A stretch of 37,446 nucleotides of DNA from Flavobacteriales bacterium (GCA_013360395.1 JABWBQ010000037.1:1-37446); one strand, 5' to 3'; shown: positions 1-9,095, counted from the first letter of the stretch. Translations and numbers: made by a program. The notes: a model not told the origin generated them from the sequence alone.

Positions 1-1161
1 GTCCTGCGCGGTGATGGCCGGGCCGAGGTAGCCGCCGCGCATCGCGTCGGGCTGCTCGGCGGTGTCGCGCGCGGCCCCGTGGTGGATGTGGTGGGCGGCA
101 TAGGCGGCACCAAGGGCCCCGCCCGCATCGCCCGCAGCGGGTTGGATGAAGAGGTCGCGGAACAGGCCGCTCTCGAGCAGCTTGCCGTTGGCCACACAGT
201 TCAGCGCCACGCCTCCGGCCAGGCACAGGTGGTCGCTGCCGGTGAGCCGCCTGGCCTCGCGCGCCATGCGCAACACCGCTTCCTCCGTCACCTGCTGGAT
301 GGCCAGGGCCAGGTCGCAATGGTGCTGGGCCAGCTCGTCCTTCTCGGGCTGGCGGCGCGGGAAACCGAACAGCCGGGCCCATGCCGCATCGTCGGCCATG
401 CGCAGCCCGGCGGCGTAGTCGAAGTAGCGCTGGTCCAGCCAGACCGAGCCGTCGTCGTTCAGCCGCACCAGCTCCTGGAGGATGATCGTGCGGTAGCGTT
501 CCACCTCGGCCGAACCCGCCCGGCCGTAGGGGGCCAGGCCCATCAGCTTGTACTCGCCGCTGTTCACGCGGAAGCCGCAGAAGTAGGTGAAGGCCGAATA
601 GAGCAGGCCCAGGCTGTGCGGAAAACGCAGCTCGCGCAGGATGGTCATGTCCCGCCCCTTGCCATGGCAGATGCTGGCGGTGGCCCACTCGCCCACCCCG
701 TCGATGGTGAGCACCGCCGAATCGGTGAAGGGCGAGGCGTAGTAGGCGCTGGCGGCGTGGCTCAGGTGGTGCTCGGGGAAGAGCAGCCTGCCCATCACGG
801 CCCGCGGGTCGCCGAAGGCCTTCAGCTCGTCGCGGATGAGCTTCTTCAGGAACAGCTTCTCCTTCATCCACACGGGCATGCTCATCAGGAAGGAGCGGAT
901 GCCCTTGGGGGCGAAGCCGTAGTAAGTCTCCAGCAGCCGCTCGAACTTCAGCAGGGGCTTGTCATAGAAGGCGATCGCGTCCAGGTCCTCCAGCCTGACG
1001 CCGGCCTCCTCCAGGCAATAACGCACGGCGTTGGTGGGGAAGCCGGGGTCGTGCTTCTTGCGGGTGAAGCGTTCCTCCTGGGCGGCGGCGATGATCCGGC
1101 CGTCCTGCAGCAGGGCCGCGGCGCTGTCGTGGTAGAAGGCGGAGATGCCGAGGATCCTCAT
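1..1161 (-). CDS. NodU-family carbamoyltransferase, C-terminus beyond window
   Basis: This enzyme transfers a carbamoyl group from carbamoyl phosphate, usually to a sugar or natural-product hydroxyl. The visible 387 codons open with MRILGISAFYHDSAAALLQD, the usual N-terminus of the family, and carry the metal-binding block HHLSHAASAYY around residues 128-138 and the ASKHA-type motif LAGGVALNCVANG near residue 330. Members are normally about 550-620 residues, so the C-terminal domain lies to the left of the window. The ATG at 1161 is chosen from the conserved N-terminus; a -7-like TACCTTGG sits 10 nt upstream (1172-1179). It follows waaA on the same strand after a 71-bp gap, next to an envelope-sugar region, so a polysaccharide or LPS substrate is plausible but not shown. 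The family assignment is firm; the substrate is unknown. Confidence 0.93.
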   Translation of the reverse strand, partial: MRILGISAFYHDSAAALLQDGRIIAAAQEERFTRKKHDPGFPTNAVRYCLEEAGVRLEDLDAIAFYDKPLLKFERLLETYYGFAPKGIRSFLMSMPVWMKEKLFLKKLIRDELKAFGDPRAVMGRLLFPEHHLSHAASAYYASPFTDSAVLTIDGVGEWATASICHGKGRDMTILRELRFPHSLGLLYSAFTYFCGFRVNSGEYKLMGLAPYGRAGSAEVERYRTIILQELVRLNDDGSVWLDQRYFDYAAGLRMADDAAWARLFGFPRRQPEKDELAQHHCDLALAIQQVTEEAVLRMAREARRLTGSDHLCLAGGVALNCVANGKLLESGLFRDLFIQPAAGDAGGALGAAYAAHHIHHGAARDTAEQPDAMRGGYLGPAITAQD

Positions 1162-1232
1162 GTTGGGGGCGCCAAGGTACTGGCCGGGGGCAAGACGCGG
1201 CCTGCGCCGGCCCGCTGCCTCTCCCGGGCCGC

Positions 1233-2507
1233 TCAACTTTTCCCGGCGGCCAGCGCGCGGACCCCCTCCACCACACGGGCCGTGGCGCCGGAGCGCTCGC
1301 GCACGAAGCGGGCGGCGGCCTCCCCGGCGGTATGGCGCGCCCCGGGGTCCTTCAGCAGCCGCCGGAGCACCGCTTGCAGTTCAGCGGCGTTGCGCACGGT
1401 GAAGCCGCCTCCGGCGTCGATCAGCCCACCGGCCTCGGCGAACTTGGTGTGGCGCGGGCCGAAGACCACCGGCAGGCCCCAGGCGGCGGGTTCCAGCAGG
1501 CTGTGGACGCCATCGCCGAAGCCGCCGCCCACGTAGGCCACATCGCCGTGGCGGTACAGGCGGGCCAGCAGGCCCATGCGGTCCACCAGCAGGGTGGCGC
1601 CCTCCGCCGTGCCCAGCATGGCGCCCACGTTGGCCGGCGGGGTGTGCTCCAGCTCGCTCCAGCGGGCCAGCGGTTCGGGGAAGCGTGCCTCGCTGGTCTC
1701 GAGACCGGCGGCCGAAAGCTCGTGGGGCACCACCAGGCACTTCACCGGCCCGGGGACGTCGGCGAGGGCCTGTTGCAGCAGCGCCTCGTCCGCAGGCCAG
1801 GTGCTGCCGCACACCAGCACGGGCCCGCTGCCGCGAAAGGCCTCGGCCAGGGGCAGCCCCTCCCGCCCCGCCACGATGGCGCGCACCCGGTCGAAGCGGG
1901 TGTCGCCGCTGACGGTGACCGCCCGGATGCCGACCCCCGCCAGCAGCACGCGCGACGCTTCGTCCTGGACGAACAGGTGCGTGAACCCGCGCAGCATACG
2001 GCGCCATGCGGCGCCGTACCACCGGAAGAACGGCTGCCCGGGCCGGAAGATGCCGCTGACCAGGAACGTGGGCACCTGCGCGGCGTGCAGCGCGCCCAGG
2101 GTGCCGGGCCAGAACTCGTACTTCACCCACAGCACCATGGACGGGCGCAGCAACGCCACCAGCCGCGCACCGTTGGCGGGGGAATCGGCCGGCAGATAGT
2201 CCACATGCGTGGCCAGCGGCAGGTGCTTGCGGGCCTCGTAGCCGCTGGGGCTGAAGAAGGTGACCAGCACCGGCCGGTCGGGGTGCTCGGCCCGCAACGC
2301 CTCCAATACCGGAAGGCCCTGCTCGAACTCGCCCACGCTGGCACAGTGCATCCACAGGCAGCCCTGCAGCCGGTCCGCTTTCGCCGCCAGGCGCTCCCAC
2401 AGCCCGCGCCGGCCCGCCACCCACGCCCGGGCCTTGGGGTGGAAGCCAGCGGCCAGGCGCACCATGGCCGTGTAGCAGGCCGGTACCAGGTGTGCCGCTC
2501 CGGCCAT
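1233..2507 (-). CDS. waaA: 3-deoxy-D-manno-octulosonic acid (Kdo) transferase
   Basis: WaaA (GT30) transfers Kdo from CMP-Kdo to lipid IVA on the cytoplasmic face of the inner membrane, the first step of LPS core assembly. The 424-residue protein has the family hallmarks: WMHCASVGEFEQ near residue 50 with the acceptor-side glutamate, VTFFSPSGYE, WVKYEFWPG, the central SGDTRFDRV, and the C-terminal nucleotide-binding stretch YVGGGFGDGVHSLLEPAAWG. Length matches the family. The ATG at 2507 overlaps the stop codon of the upstream outer-membrane gene as TGATG, which fixes the start and suggests translational coupling. The same frame stays open well upstream, but that part runs antiparallel to no conserved sequence and is taken by the upstream gene in another frame. 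Identity is secure. Confidence 0.96.
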   Translation of the reverse strand: MAGAAHLVPACYTAMVRLAAGFHPKARAWVAGRRGLWERLAAKADRLQGCLWMHCASVGEFEQGLPVLEALRAEHPDRPVLVTFFSPSGYEARKHLPLATHVDYLPADSPANGARLVALLRPSMVLWVKYEFWPGTLGALHAAQVPTFLVSGIFRPGQPFFRWYGAAWRRMLRGFTHLFVQDEASRVLLAGVGIRAVTVSGDTRFDRVRAIVAGREGLPLAEAFRGSGPVLVCGSTWPADEALLQQALADVPGPVKCLVVPHELSAAGLETSEARFPEPLARWSELEHTPPANVGAMLGTAEGATLLVDRMGLLARLYRHGDVAYVGGGFGDGVHSLLEPAAWGLPVVFGPRHTKFAEAGGLIDAGGGFTVRNAAELQAVLRRLLKDPGARHTAGEAAARFVRERSGATARVVEGVRALAAGKS

Positions 2508-3265
2508 CAGTGCAGGTAGAAACGGTCCGCCTTCCGCCGGTAGATGGGCACGGTCCAACCGAAGCGCAGGCCCGTGAGCACGTCGGTGCGGCGGTCGGTC
2601 TCGCGGGCCCCTGTGTCGAAGTTCATGGCCCGCAGCGGGGTGGTGAGGCCCACGGTCATCTCGAAGGCCACATGGAAGTTGATGAAACGCCGGTTGCCGA
2701 TGTGCTGGTAGCCCAACGCGAAGCCGAAGGCGGGCCCGGCGGCGAGCCGGTCGTAGCCCTCCAGGTAGTCCCCTTCCAGCTGGGGCACCTTGTTGTTCTG
2801 GGTCTCGATGCGGATCTTGTGGCGCATGTACCCGCCCATCACCTTGAGCAGCAGCCCGCTGTTGGGGTTGGGGCCCACCACCGGGATGATCTTGCCCGCC
2901 ACGGCCATCACCGTGTAGCCGCGCTGGTAGGTGAACACGGTGGCGGGCTGGCCCTCCTGGTCGATCACCTGCCCGGCCGAGTTGATCACCCCGTTCAGCA
3001 GGCCGGGCTCCACCACCTTGTTGCCGAACAGAAAGCCGCCCTCGACCCCGAACAGGTAGTTGCTGCGCAGCTTCACCACCGCGCTGAGGCCCAGGTTGCT
3101 GTTGTGCCCGAAGCGCGTGGCCAGCATGCCGCCGGGAACCTGGTAGCTGTAACTCACCGTCACCGGCACCAGCACGATCGACGAATCGCGCACGCTTTGC
3201 TGCGCGGCCGCACCGGTGGCCGTCAGGACCAAGGTCAGGAGCAGGGTGGCGCCGCGGTAGGCCAT
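2507..3265 (-). CDS. Outer-membrane beta-barrel-like protein coupled to waaA
   Basis: A 252-residue exported protein of unknown function. Residues 1-22 form a signal peptide (hydrophobic LLLTLVLTATGAAA, likely cleavage before QQ). The mature part has alternating hydrophobic/polar strands, many glycines and aromatics, and ends in FYLH, all consistent with an eight- to twelve-stranded outer-membrane barrel; I see no catalytic motif. It is transcribed with waaA, whose start codon overlaps its stop codon, so a role in the LPS-containing outer membrane is a reasonable inference. A TACCTTCG -7-like element lies only 7 nt upstream of its ATG. The protein class is judged from composition, not from a recognised family. 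Confidence 0.8.
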   Translation of the reverse strand: MAYRGATLLLTLVLTATGAAAQQSVRDSSIVLVPVTVSYSYQVPGGMLATRFGHNSNLGLSAVVKLRSNYLFGVEGGFLFGNKVVEPGLLNGVINSAGQVIDQEGQPATVFTYQRGYTVMAVAGKIIPVVGPNPNSGLLLKVMGGYMRHKIRIETQNNKVPQLEGDYLEGYDRLAAGPAFGFALGYQHIGNRRFINFHVAFEMTVGLTTPLRAMNFDTGARETDRRTDVLTGLRFGWTVPIYRRKADRFYLH

Positions 3266-3272
3266 GGCCGCG

Positions 3273-3280
3273 CGAAGGTA
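3273..3280 (-). promoter_or_regulatory. Bacteroidota -7-like element upstream of the waaA operon
   Basis: Read on the minus strand the bases are TACCTTCG, one mismatch from TAnnTTTG. The ATG at 3265 follows after 7 nt, so transcription would begin at or within a few bases of the start codon. No convincing -33 TTG is seen. Confidence 0.45.
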
Positions 3281-3362
3281 GGCCGCGCCCCGTGCACCAC
3301 CGACCTGCCCGCAGCGCGGAACCGTCCACGGCCCACCGCCCGGCGGCGGCTGGGCCGATGGC

Positions 3363-3370
3363 TATCTTCG
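3363..3370 (+). promoter_or_regulatory. Bacteroidota -7-like element upstream of the nucleotide-sugar block
   Basis: TATCTTCG, one mismatch from TAnnTTTG, lies 30 nt before the ATG at 3401. It is divergent from the waaA-operon element at 3273-3280, making 3266-3400 a short bidirectional promoter region. Confidence 0.4.
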
Positions 3371-3400
3371 CCGCCGCGCCGCTCGCGCATCCCCGCATCC

Positions 3401-4531
3401 ATGAAGCCGATCCAGATGGTCGACCTCGTCGGCCAGTATGCCCGCATCAAGACCGAGGTGGACAGCGCGCTCCAGCGCGTGATCGACAGTGCGGCCTTCA
3501 TCAACGGGCCGGAGGTGAAGGCCTTTGAACAGGAGCTGGCGGCCTACCTCGGCTGCCGGCATGTGATCGGCTGCGCCAACGGCACCGACGCCCTGCAGGT
3601 GGCCTTGATGGCGCTGGGCCTCAAGCCCGGCGACGAGGTGATCACCCCGTCCTTCACCTTCGTGGCCACCGTGGAAGTGGTGGCCCTGCTGGGCATCGTG
3701 CCCGTGTTCGCCGACGTGCTGCCGGGAAGCTTCAACCTCGATCCGGAGGACGTGCGCCGCAAGATCACCCCGCGCACCAAGGCCATCGTGCCGGTGCACC
3801 TTTTCGGGCAGGCGGCGGACATGGACGCCATCATGGCCATCGCCGGGGAACACGGCCTGCACGTGGTGGAGGACAATTGCCAGGCCATCGGCAGCGACCA
3901 CCGGTCCGCCGACGGTGCCGTGCGCAAAAGCGGGACCATCGGCCATGTGGGCGTCACCAGCTTCTTCCCCAGCAAGAACCTGGGCTGCTACGGGGATGGC
4001 GGCGCCCTCTTCACCAACGACGACGGCCTGGCGCATCGGATCCGGCGCGTGTGCAACCACGGCAGCGACACCCGGTATTACCACGAGGTGGTGGGGGTGA
4101 ACAGCCGGCTGGACAGCCTGCAGGCCGCGGTGCTGCGGGTCAAGCTCAGGCACCTGGACGCCTATGCCGATGCCCGGCGCGCCGCCGCCGCCGCCTACGA
4201 CGCCGCCTTCGCCAAGGTGCCCGCCCTCACCGTCCCCGCACGCAGCACCTTCAGCACCCACGTGTTCCACCAGTACACCCTGCGGGTGGGCGACGACCGC
4301 CGCGATGCCCTGCGCAAACACCTGGAAGAGCGGGGGATACCGGCCATGATCTACTATCCTGTACCCTGCCACCTGCAGAATGCGTACAAGAGCCCCCGCT
4401 TCGCGGAAGGGTCGCTGCCGGTGACGGAGCGCCTGACCCGCGAAGTGCTGAGCCTGCCCATGAGCACCGAACTGGACCAGGAGCAATTGCACCACATCAC
4501 CGGCGCCGTGCAGGCCTTCTTCGCCGCTTAA
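3401..4531 (+). CDS. wbpE: DegT/DnrJ/EryC1 sugar aminotransferase, WbpE-like
   Basis: A PLP-dependent aminotransferase of 376 residues acting on a nucleotide-bound keto-sugar. The PLP lysine is K192 in SFFPSKNLGCYGDGGA, almost identical to the WbpE/WlbC signature; other family blocks are GCANGTDALQVAL, TPSFTFVAT, VEDNCQAIG and GVNSRLDSLQAAVL. WbpE converts UDP-2-acetamido-2-deoxy-3-keto-glucuronate to the 3-amino sugar, and the partners of that pathway (WbpD-, WbpB- and WbpA/TviB-like) are encoded at 8521-11418, which supports this substrate. The frame is open far upstream, but MKPIQMVDLVGQY at 3401 is the conserved N-terminus. It begins the plus-strand sugar block; ugd follows after 63 bp. 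Family certain, exact substrate inferred from context. Confidence 0.93.
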   Translation: MKPIQMVDLVGQYARIKTEVDSALQRVIDSAAFINGPEVKAFEQELAAYLGCRHVIGCANGTDALQVALMALGLKPGDEVITPSFTFVATVEVVALLGIVPVFADVLPGSFNLDPEDVRRKITPRTKAIVPVHLFGQAADMDAIMAIAGEHGLHVVEDNCQAIGSDHRSADGAVRKSGTIGHVGVTSFFPSKNLGCYGDGGALFTNDDGLAHRIRRVCNHGSDTRYYHEVVGVNSRLDSLQAAVLRVKLRHLDAYADARRAAAAAYDAAFAKVPALTVPARSTFSTHVFHQYTLRVGDDRRDALRKHLEERGIPAMIYYPVPCHLQNAYKSPRFAEGSLPVTERLTREVLSLPMSTELDQEQLHHITGAVQAFFAA

Positions 4532-4594
4532 GGCAGGGGGCCTTCCGGCGGAACGCGCATTGAACGACAACCGACAACAGACACGGGCATTCGA

Positions 4595-5929
4595 ATGAAC
4601 ATCGCAGTCGTAGGAACAGGATACGTGGGGCTGGTCACCGGCACCTGCTTCGCCGAGACCGGCAATCACGTGGTATGCGTGGACATCAACGCCGAAAAGG
4701 TGGCCCTGCTGAAGGCCGGGCAGGTGCCCATCTACGAGCCGCATCTGGACGTGCTCTTCGAGCGCAACATCCGGCAGGGGCGCCTGCACTTCACCACCGA
4801 CCTCAAGGAGGCCGTGGCGCAGGCCCAGGTGATCTTCCTGGCCCTGCCCACCCCGCCGGGCGAGGATGGCAGCGCCGACCTGAAGTACGTGCTGGGCGTG
4901 GCCGACGACCTGGGCAGGATCATCACCGACTACAAGGTGATCGTGGACAAGAGCACCGTGCCCGTGGGAACGGCCGAGAAGGTGCATGCCGCACTGGCCC
5001 GCCATGCCAAGCCGGAGCTCTTCGACGTGGTGAGCAACCCCGAGTTCCTGCGCGAAGGTTTCGCCGTGGATGATTTCCTGAAGCCCGACCGCGTGGTGGT
5101 GGGCACCAGCAGCGATCGCGCCCGCAAGGTGATGGAGGAGCTCTACAAGCCCTTCGTGCGCCAGGGCAACCCCATCATCTTCATGGACGAGCGCAGCGCC
5201 GAGCTCACCAAGTACGCCGCCAACGCCTTCCTGGCCACCAAGATCACGTTCATGAACGAGATCGCGAACTTCTGCGAACGCGTGGGCGCCGACGTGGACA
5301 AGGTGCGCATCGGCATCGGCACCGACGGCCGCATCGGCAAGCGCTTCCTCTTCCCCGGCATCGGTTACGGCGGCTCCTGCTTCCCGAAGGACGTGCAGGC
5401 CCTGGCCCGCAGCGGCGATGAGGCGGGCTATGTCTTCGAGATCATCCGCAGCGTCATGGCCGTCAACGAGCGCCAGAAGACCAGCCTGGTGGACAAGGTG
5501 AAGGCCCATTACGGCGGCTCGCTCAAGGGCCGGACCTTCGCCCTTTGGGGACTGGCCTTCAAGCCCGACACCGACGACATCCGCGAGGCGCCCGCCCTGT
5601 ACATCATCGAAGGCCTGCTCAAGGAGGGCGCCCGCATCGCCGCCTTCGACCCCGAGGCCATGCCCAACGTCAAGCGCCTGCTGGGCGACCGCATCACCTT
5701 CGCCGCCGACGAGTACGACGCGCTGCAAGGCGCCGATGCCCTGCTCATCGCCACCGAGTGGGCCGAGTTCCGCACCCCCGATCTCAAGCGTGTGGGCGAG
5801 CTGCTCAAGGAGAAGCTCATCTTCGACGGCCGCAACCTCTACGACCTGGACCACATGCGCGACAACGGCTTCACCTACGTGAGCATGGGCCGCAGGACCG
5901 TGGGCACCCGCAAGCCCGTGAACGCGTGA
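4595..5929 (+). CDS. ugd: UDP-glucose 6-dehydrogenase
   Basis: Oxidises UDP-glucose to UDP-glucuronate with two NAD+ in the cytoplasm. The 444-residue protein shows the N-terminal Rossmann motif [12 protein letters not shown] (residues 4-15), the STVPVGT block, the substrate-binding SNPEFLREG, and the catalytic cysteine C262 in [10 protein letters not shown], then the C-terminal UDP-binding domain with [16 protein letters not shown]. Length is typical. The product is the substrate of the downstream UDP-glucuronate decarboxylase, so the pair forms a UDP-glucose to UDP-xylose route. No Shine-Dalgarno is seen before the ATG at 4595. The CX2-rich TviB-like dehydrogenase at 10117 is a separate subfamily. 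Identity is secure. Confidence 0.96.
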   Translation: MNIAVVGTGYVGLVTGTCFAETGNHVVCVDINAEKVALLKAGQVPIYEPHLDVLFERNIRQGRLHFTTDLKEAVAQAQVIFLALPTPPGEDGSADLKYVLGVADDLGRIITDYKVIVDKSTVPVGTAEKVHAALARHAKPELFDVVSNPEFLREGFAVDDFLKPDRVVVGTSSDRARKVMEELYKPFVRQGNPIIFMDERSAELTKYAANAFLATKITFMNEIANFCERVGADVDKVRIGIGTDGRIGKRFLFPGIGYGGSCFPKDVQALARSGDEAGYVFEIIRSVMAVNERQKTSLVDKVKAHYGGSLKGRTFALWGLAFKPDTDDIREAPALYIIEGLLKEGARIAAFDPEAMPNVKRLLGDRITFAADEYDALQGADALLIATEWAEFRTPDLKRVGELLKEKLIFDGRNLYDLDHMRDNGFTYVSMGRRTVGTRKPVNA

Positions 5930-6023
5930 AAGGAGTGAAAGGGGGAACACCGGCTCCGGGGGGCGTGCGCCGCCTGTGGCGCCCGCACGGCGCGGTCGGC
6001 GACCCTTCGAACCGCACCATGGC

Positions 6024-7016
6024 ATGAAACGCGAACGTGTCCTGATCACCGGCGCCGCCGGCTTCCTGGGTTCGCACCTGTGCGACCGCTTCATCCGCGA
6101 GGGTTACCATGTGGTGGGCATGGACAACCTGATCACCGGCCGGCTGAAGAACATCGAGCACCTCTTCAAGCTGGAGCAGTTCGAGTTCTACCACCACGAC
6201 GTGAGCAGGTTCGTGCATGTGCCGGGCGACCTGAAGTACATCCTGCACTTCGCCAGCCCGGCCAGCCCCATCGACTACCTGAAGATCCCCATCCAGACCC
6301 TGAAGGTGGGCAGCCTGGGCACGCACAACCTGCTCGGCCTGGCCAAGGCCAAGGGCGCGCGCATCCTGGTGGCCAGCACCAGCGAGGTCTACGGCGATCC
6401 GCAGGTGCACCCGCAGACCGAGGACTACTGGGGCCACGTGAACCCCATCGGTCCGCGCGGGGTGTACGACGAGGCCAAGCGCTTCCAGGAGGCCATCACC
6501 ATGGCCTACCACACCTACCACGGCCTGGAGACGCGCATCGTGCGCATCTTCAACACCTATGGCCCCCGCATGCGCCTCAACGACGGCCGCGTGCTGCCTG
6601 CCTTCATCGGCCAGGCCCTGCGCGGCGAGGACCTCACCGTGTTCGGCGACGGTTCACAGACCCGCAGTTTCTGCTACGTGGACGACCTCATCGAGGGCAT
6701 CCACCGCCTGCTGTTGAGCGACCACGCCGGTCCGGTGAACGTGGGCAACCCCGGCGAGATCACCATCGCCCAGTTCGCCGAGGAGATCATCAAGCTCACG
6801 GGCACCACGCAGAAGGTGGTGTACAAGCCGCGGCCCAAGGACGATCCGATGCAGCGCCAGCCGGACATCACCCTGGCCCGCAGACTGCTGGGCTGGGAGC
6901 CGAAGGTGAGCCGCGCCGAAGGGCTGAAGATCACCTACGACTACTTCAAGAGCCTGACCCCGGAAGAGCTCAACGAGAAAGAGCACTTCAGCTTCGAGGG
7001 GTATGTGCGGAAGTAG
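6024..7016 (+). CDS. uxs: UDP-glucuronate decarboxylase (UDP-xylose synthase)
   Basis: An extended short-chain dehydrogenase of 330 residues that converts UDP-glucuronate to UDP-xylose through a bound UDP-4-keto intermediate. Seen in sequence: the NAD-binding [16 protein letters not shown] near the N-terminus, [11 protein letters not shown] typical of [12 protein letters not shown], the catalytic Y148-x3-K152 in YDEAKR, and [17 protein letters not shown]. It follows ugd by 94 bp and uses its product. The ATG at 6024 gives the conserved [10 protein letters not shown] start; a GTG at 5976 in frame would add 16 residues of poor quality. A strong hairpin follows the stop codon (7038-7071). Identity is secure. 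Confidence 0.95.
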   Translation: MKRERVLITGAAGFLGSHLCDRFIREGYHVVGMDNLITGRLKNIEHLFKLEQFEFYHHDVSRFVHVPGDLKYILHFASPASPIDYLKIPIQTLKVGSLGTHNLLGLAKAKGARILVASTSEVYGDPQVHPQTEDYWGHVNPIGPRGVYDEAKRFQEAITMAYHTYHGLETRIVRIFNTYGPRMRLNDGRVLPAFIGQALRGEDLTVFGDGSQTRSFCYVDDLIEGIHRLLLSDHAGPVNVGNPGEITIAQFAEEIIKLTGTTQKVVYKPRPKDDPMQRQPDITLARRLLGWEPKVSRAEGLKITYDYFKSLTPEELNEKEHFSFEGYVRK

Positions 7017-7037
7017 GTCGTTCACACGTGGCTACGG

Positions 7038-7071
7038 ACAGGTCCCAGGTGATCGCTCGCTTGGGACCTGT
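7038..7071 (+). terminator. Hairpin terminator after uxs
   Basis: ACAGGTCCCA (7038-7047) pairs perfectly with TGGGACCTGT (7062-7071); inside, 7048-7052 pairs with 7057-7061 using two G-U pairs, giving about 15 bp closed by a TCGC loop. Only a weak T-rich tail follows. Position 22 bp after the uxs stop fits a terminator. Confidence 0.65.
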
Positions 7072-7147
7072 TGCTTCAGAACCACTCTTATTGGGTATGG
7101 ACGGCGGTCGCCGGGATGCCGACCTTGGTGGTGCAAAACTCCAAGCC

Positions 7148-7540
7148 ATGAGGACGCTACTGATCATGGGGCTGGTTGCCGCAACGGCGAACGCCCAACA
7201 GACCGCGCCGCTTCAGCTTTGGACAGATGCCCACCGCCAAGGGCACGTGCAGCAGGTAAGGACCACAACGGTCGAGCAGGAGGAGTTGCGGTTCGAACTT
7301 GTCGGTCGTGTCAGTTCACTGCAGGTGGGCCAGGGGTATACCGTGACCCTGCATACAGGGACGGGAACGCTGCCGCAGACCATCGTGTTGGTGGGGCCAT
7401 TGGTGGTGAATGATCTGAAGTCCCTGCCCATGCTCGGTCTTCGCCCCAACTGGGATGATGCGGTGGCTGCGGTCGAGGTCCGGCCTTCGGTGGAGGAGCA
7501 GGATGTTCCGGTGCCGCCCGTCCTGGCCGAGGTTCGGTGA
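7148..7540 (+). CDS. Small secreted hypothetical protein
   Basis: A 130-residue protein that I do not recognise. Residues 1-17 are a clear signal peptide (LLIMGLVAATANA before QQ), so the mature product of about 113 residues is exported. The mature part is mixed polar and beta-like with a valine-rich centre (GYTVTLHTGTGTLPQTIVLVG) and an acidic, proline-rich C-terminus; no cysteines, lipobox or sorting domain are visible. By hand count about three quarters of third codon positions are G or C, clearly lower than in flanking genes, which hints at a different history. It sits behind the uxs terminator and 66 bp before the binding-protein homologue. Start chosen at the ATG that yields the signal peptide. 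Confidence 0.7.
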   Translation: MRTLLIMGLVAATANAQQTAPLQLWTDAHRQGHVQQVRTTTVEQEELRFELVGRVSSLQVGQGYTVTLHTGTGTLPQTIVLVGPLVVNDLKSLPMLGLRPNWDDAVAAVEVRPSVEEQDVPVPPVLAEVR

Positions 7541-7591
7541 CCCAGCCATGGCCCGGTGTTCCTGCTGGTTCCAAGGTGATCCGAATTGCAG

Positions 7592-7599
7592 CACCTTTG
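7592..7599 (+). promoter_or_regulatory. -7-like element before the binding-protein homologue
   Basis: CACCTTTG is one mismatch from TAnnTTTG and ends 7 nt before the ATG at 7607, implying a leaderless or nearly leaderless message. Confidence 0.35.
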
Positions 7600-7606
7600 G
7601 TGTTGC

Positions 7607-8455
7607 ATGACGACCCTTCGCGTCGCCGGCGTCCCCGAGCCCTACAACCTGCCCTGGCATCTGGCCATGGAGAAGGGGCGTTTCCGCGAAGCGGACATCG
7701 ACCTGCAGTGGCACACGGTGCCGGAAGGCAGCGGCCGCATGTGCCAGATGCTGCGCGACGGTGAACTGGACATGGCCGTGCTCGTCACCGAGGCTGCGGT
7801 ACGCGACATCCTGAACGGCGGGTCGCACCGCATCGTCAGCAGTTTCGTGGGCAGTGCCCTGCCGTGGGGCGTTCATGTGCCGGCCCGATCGGCCCTGATG
7901 AACCCGGCCGACCTCCGGGGTGTGCCCTTCGCCATCAGCCGCATGGGGAGCGGAAGCCACATCATGGCCATGGTGTACGCCGGCCGCCAGGGATGGCAGC
8001 CGCGGACCGAGGACCTGGAAGTGGTGCACAACATGGCCGGGGCGGCCGAGCGCATGCAGGCCGGGCCGCCGGTGGTCTTCCTGTGGGAAACCTATGTCAC
8101 CGCGCAATGGGTGGACGCGGGCATCATGCGGCGGGTGGATGAACTGCGCGCACCCTGGCCCGGCTTCGTGATCGTGGCCGGCGACGCGTGTATCCGCGAC
8201 CGCAGCGCAGTTATTGACAACGCGCTGGACGTGGTGCGCCGGGCGGTGGCGGCCATCGTGGCCGATCCCCGCACCGTGGGGCTGGTGATGGGCAATGCCG
8301 GCTTCTCCGAGGCACGCGCCCGCGAATGGCTCACGCACGTGCACTGGACCGTGGGCCGGCCGGACCCCCGGCGGCTGGCCCCTTTGGCGGATACGCTGGG
8401 GCAGCTCAGGCTCGTCCCCCGTCAGGCCTCGTGGGAAGGGGTGCTCGCCGACTGA
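7607..8455 (+). CDS. Substrate-binding-protein fold homologue without signal peptide
   Basis: A 282-residue protein resembling periplasmic substrate-binding proteins of the NMT1/THI5-like, nitrate/sulfonate type: it begins [21 protein letters not shown], followed by [23 protein letters not shown], which is the usual pattern of a first lobe strand plus a helix reading dosage of ligand. The second lobe starts near [16 protein letters not shown]. No signal peptide or lipobox precedes the domain at either the ATG at 7607 or an in-frame codon at 7586, so it should stay in the cytoplasm. No permease or ATPase is adjacent. I believe similar leaderless proteins occur in other Bacteroidota, with no function known to me. 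It may be a ligand sensor or an enzyme on this fold. Confidence 0.8.
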   Translation: MTTLRVAGVPEPYNLPWHLAMEKGRFREADIDLQWHTVPEGSGRMCQMLRDGELDMAVLVTEAAVRDILNGGSHRIVSSFVGSALPWGVHVPARSALMNPADLRGVPFAISRMGSGSHIMAMVYAGRQGWQPRTEDLEVVHNMAGAAERMQAGPPVVFLWETYVTAQWVDAGIMRRVDELRAPWPGFVIVAGDACIRDRSAVIDNALDVVRRAVAAIVADPRTVGLVMGNAGFSEARAREWLTHVHWTVGRPDPRRLAPLADTLGQLRLVPRQASWEGVLAD

Positions 8456-8499
8456 CCCGGGCCGGGCTTCGCATCGGCGGGGATACAGCGCCCCTGCGG

Positions 8500-8507
8500 T
8501 ACCTTCG
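8500..8507 (+). promoter_or_regulatory. -7-like element before wbpD
   Basis: TACCTTCG, one mismatch from TAnnTTTG, lies 13 nt before the ATG at 8521. This would let wbpD-wbpB-dehydrogenase be transcribed apart from the genes upstream. Confidence 0.45.
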
Positions 8508-8520
8508 CAGCCCCCTGCCC

Positions 8521-9093
8521 ATGGCCTACACCGCCCATCCCACCGCCGTCATCGACGAGGGCTGCACCATCGGCGAGGGAACCCGCATCTGGCACTTCAG
8601 CCACATCATGCCGGGTTGCACCATCGGTGAGCGCTGCAACATCGGGCAGAACGTGGTGGTGAGCCCCGGGGTGGTGCTGGGCAACAACGTAAAGGTGCAG
8701 AACAACGTGAGCATCTACACCGGGGTGGAGTGCGAGGATGATGTGTTCCTCGGACCGAGCATGGTGTTCACCAACGTGATCAATCCGCGCAGTGCCGTGG
8801 CTCGCCGCGATCGGTATGCCAGGACCCGCGTGGGCCGCGGCGCCAGCATCGGGGCCAATGCCACCATCGTTTGCGGGCACGATATCGGCGCCTACGCCTT
8901 CATCGGCGCCGGGGCGGTGGTGACCCGGGATGTGCCCGCCTACGCCCTGGTGGTGGGCAATCCGGCCCGGCAGACCGGCTGGATGAGCGAATACGGGCAC
9001 AAGCTGGCCTTCAACGCGGCCGGCGAAGCGGCATGCCCCGAAAGCGGCCAGCGTTACTCCTTGAAGAACGGGCGCGTGGCCCGCATCGCCTGA
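8521..9093 (+). CDS. wbpD: WbpD-like UDP-sugar 3-N-acetyltransferase (hexapeptide repeat)
   Basis: A 190-residue left-handed beta-helix acyltransferase. Imperfect hexapeptide repeats run from about residue 10 to 150 (for example [58 protein letters not shown]), and the block [11 protein letters not shown] is typical of the WbpD/WlbB group. WbpD acetylates the 3-amino group of UDP-GlcNAc(3NH2)A using acetyl-CoA, the step after the WbpE aminotransferase (3401-4531). wbpB begins 2 nt after its stop codon, so the two are co-transcribed. Family is secure; the exact acceptor is inferred from the pathway set in this window. Confidence 0.92.
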   Translation: MAYTAHPTAVIDEGCTIGEGTRIWHFSHIMPGCTIGERCNIGQNVVVSPGVVLGNNVKVQNNVSIYTGVECEDDVFLGPSMVFTNVINPRSAVARRDRYARTRVGRGASIGANATIVCGHDIGAYAFIGAGAVVTRDVPAYALVVGNPARQTGWMSEYGHKLAFNAAGEAACPESGQRYSLKNGRVARIA

Positions 9094-9095
9094 TC

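Noticed and set aside
79..1536. Plus-strand open frame at the left end
   Set aside because: It is opposite the carbamoyltransferase and the end of waaA, both with conserved motifs.
5965..5988. GTGCGCCGCC/GGCGCCCGCAC hairpin between ugd and uxs
   Set aside because: Nine pairs with an internal loop are easy to obtain in GC-rich DNA, and there is no T-run or second copy.
3362..6094. Open frame of about 900 codons on the minus strand across the aminotransferase and ugd
   Set aside because: Composition is of the antisense GC type with no domain, and both plus-strand genes have full catalytic motifs.
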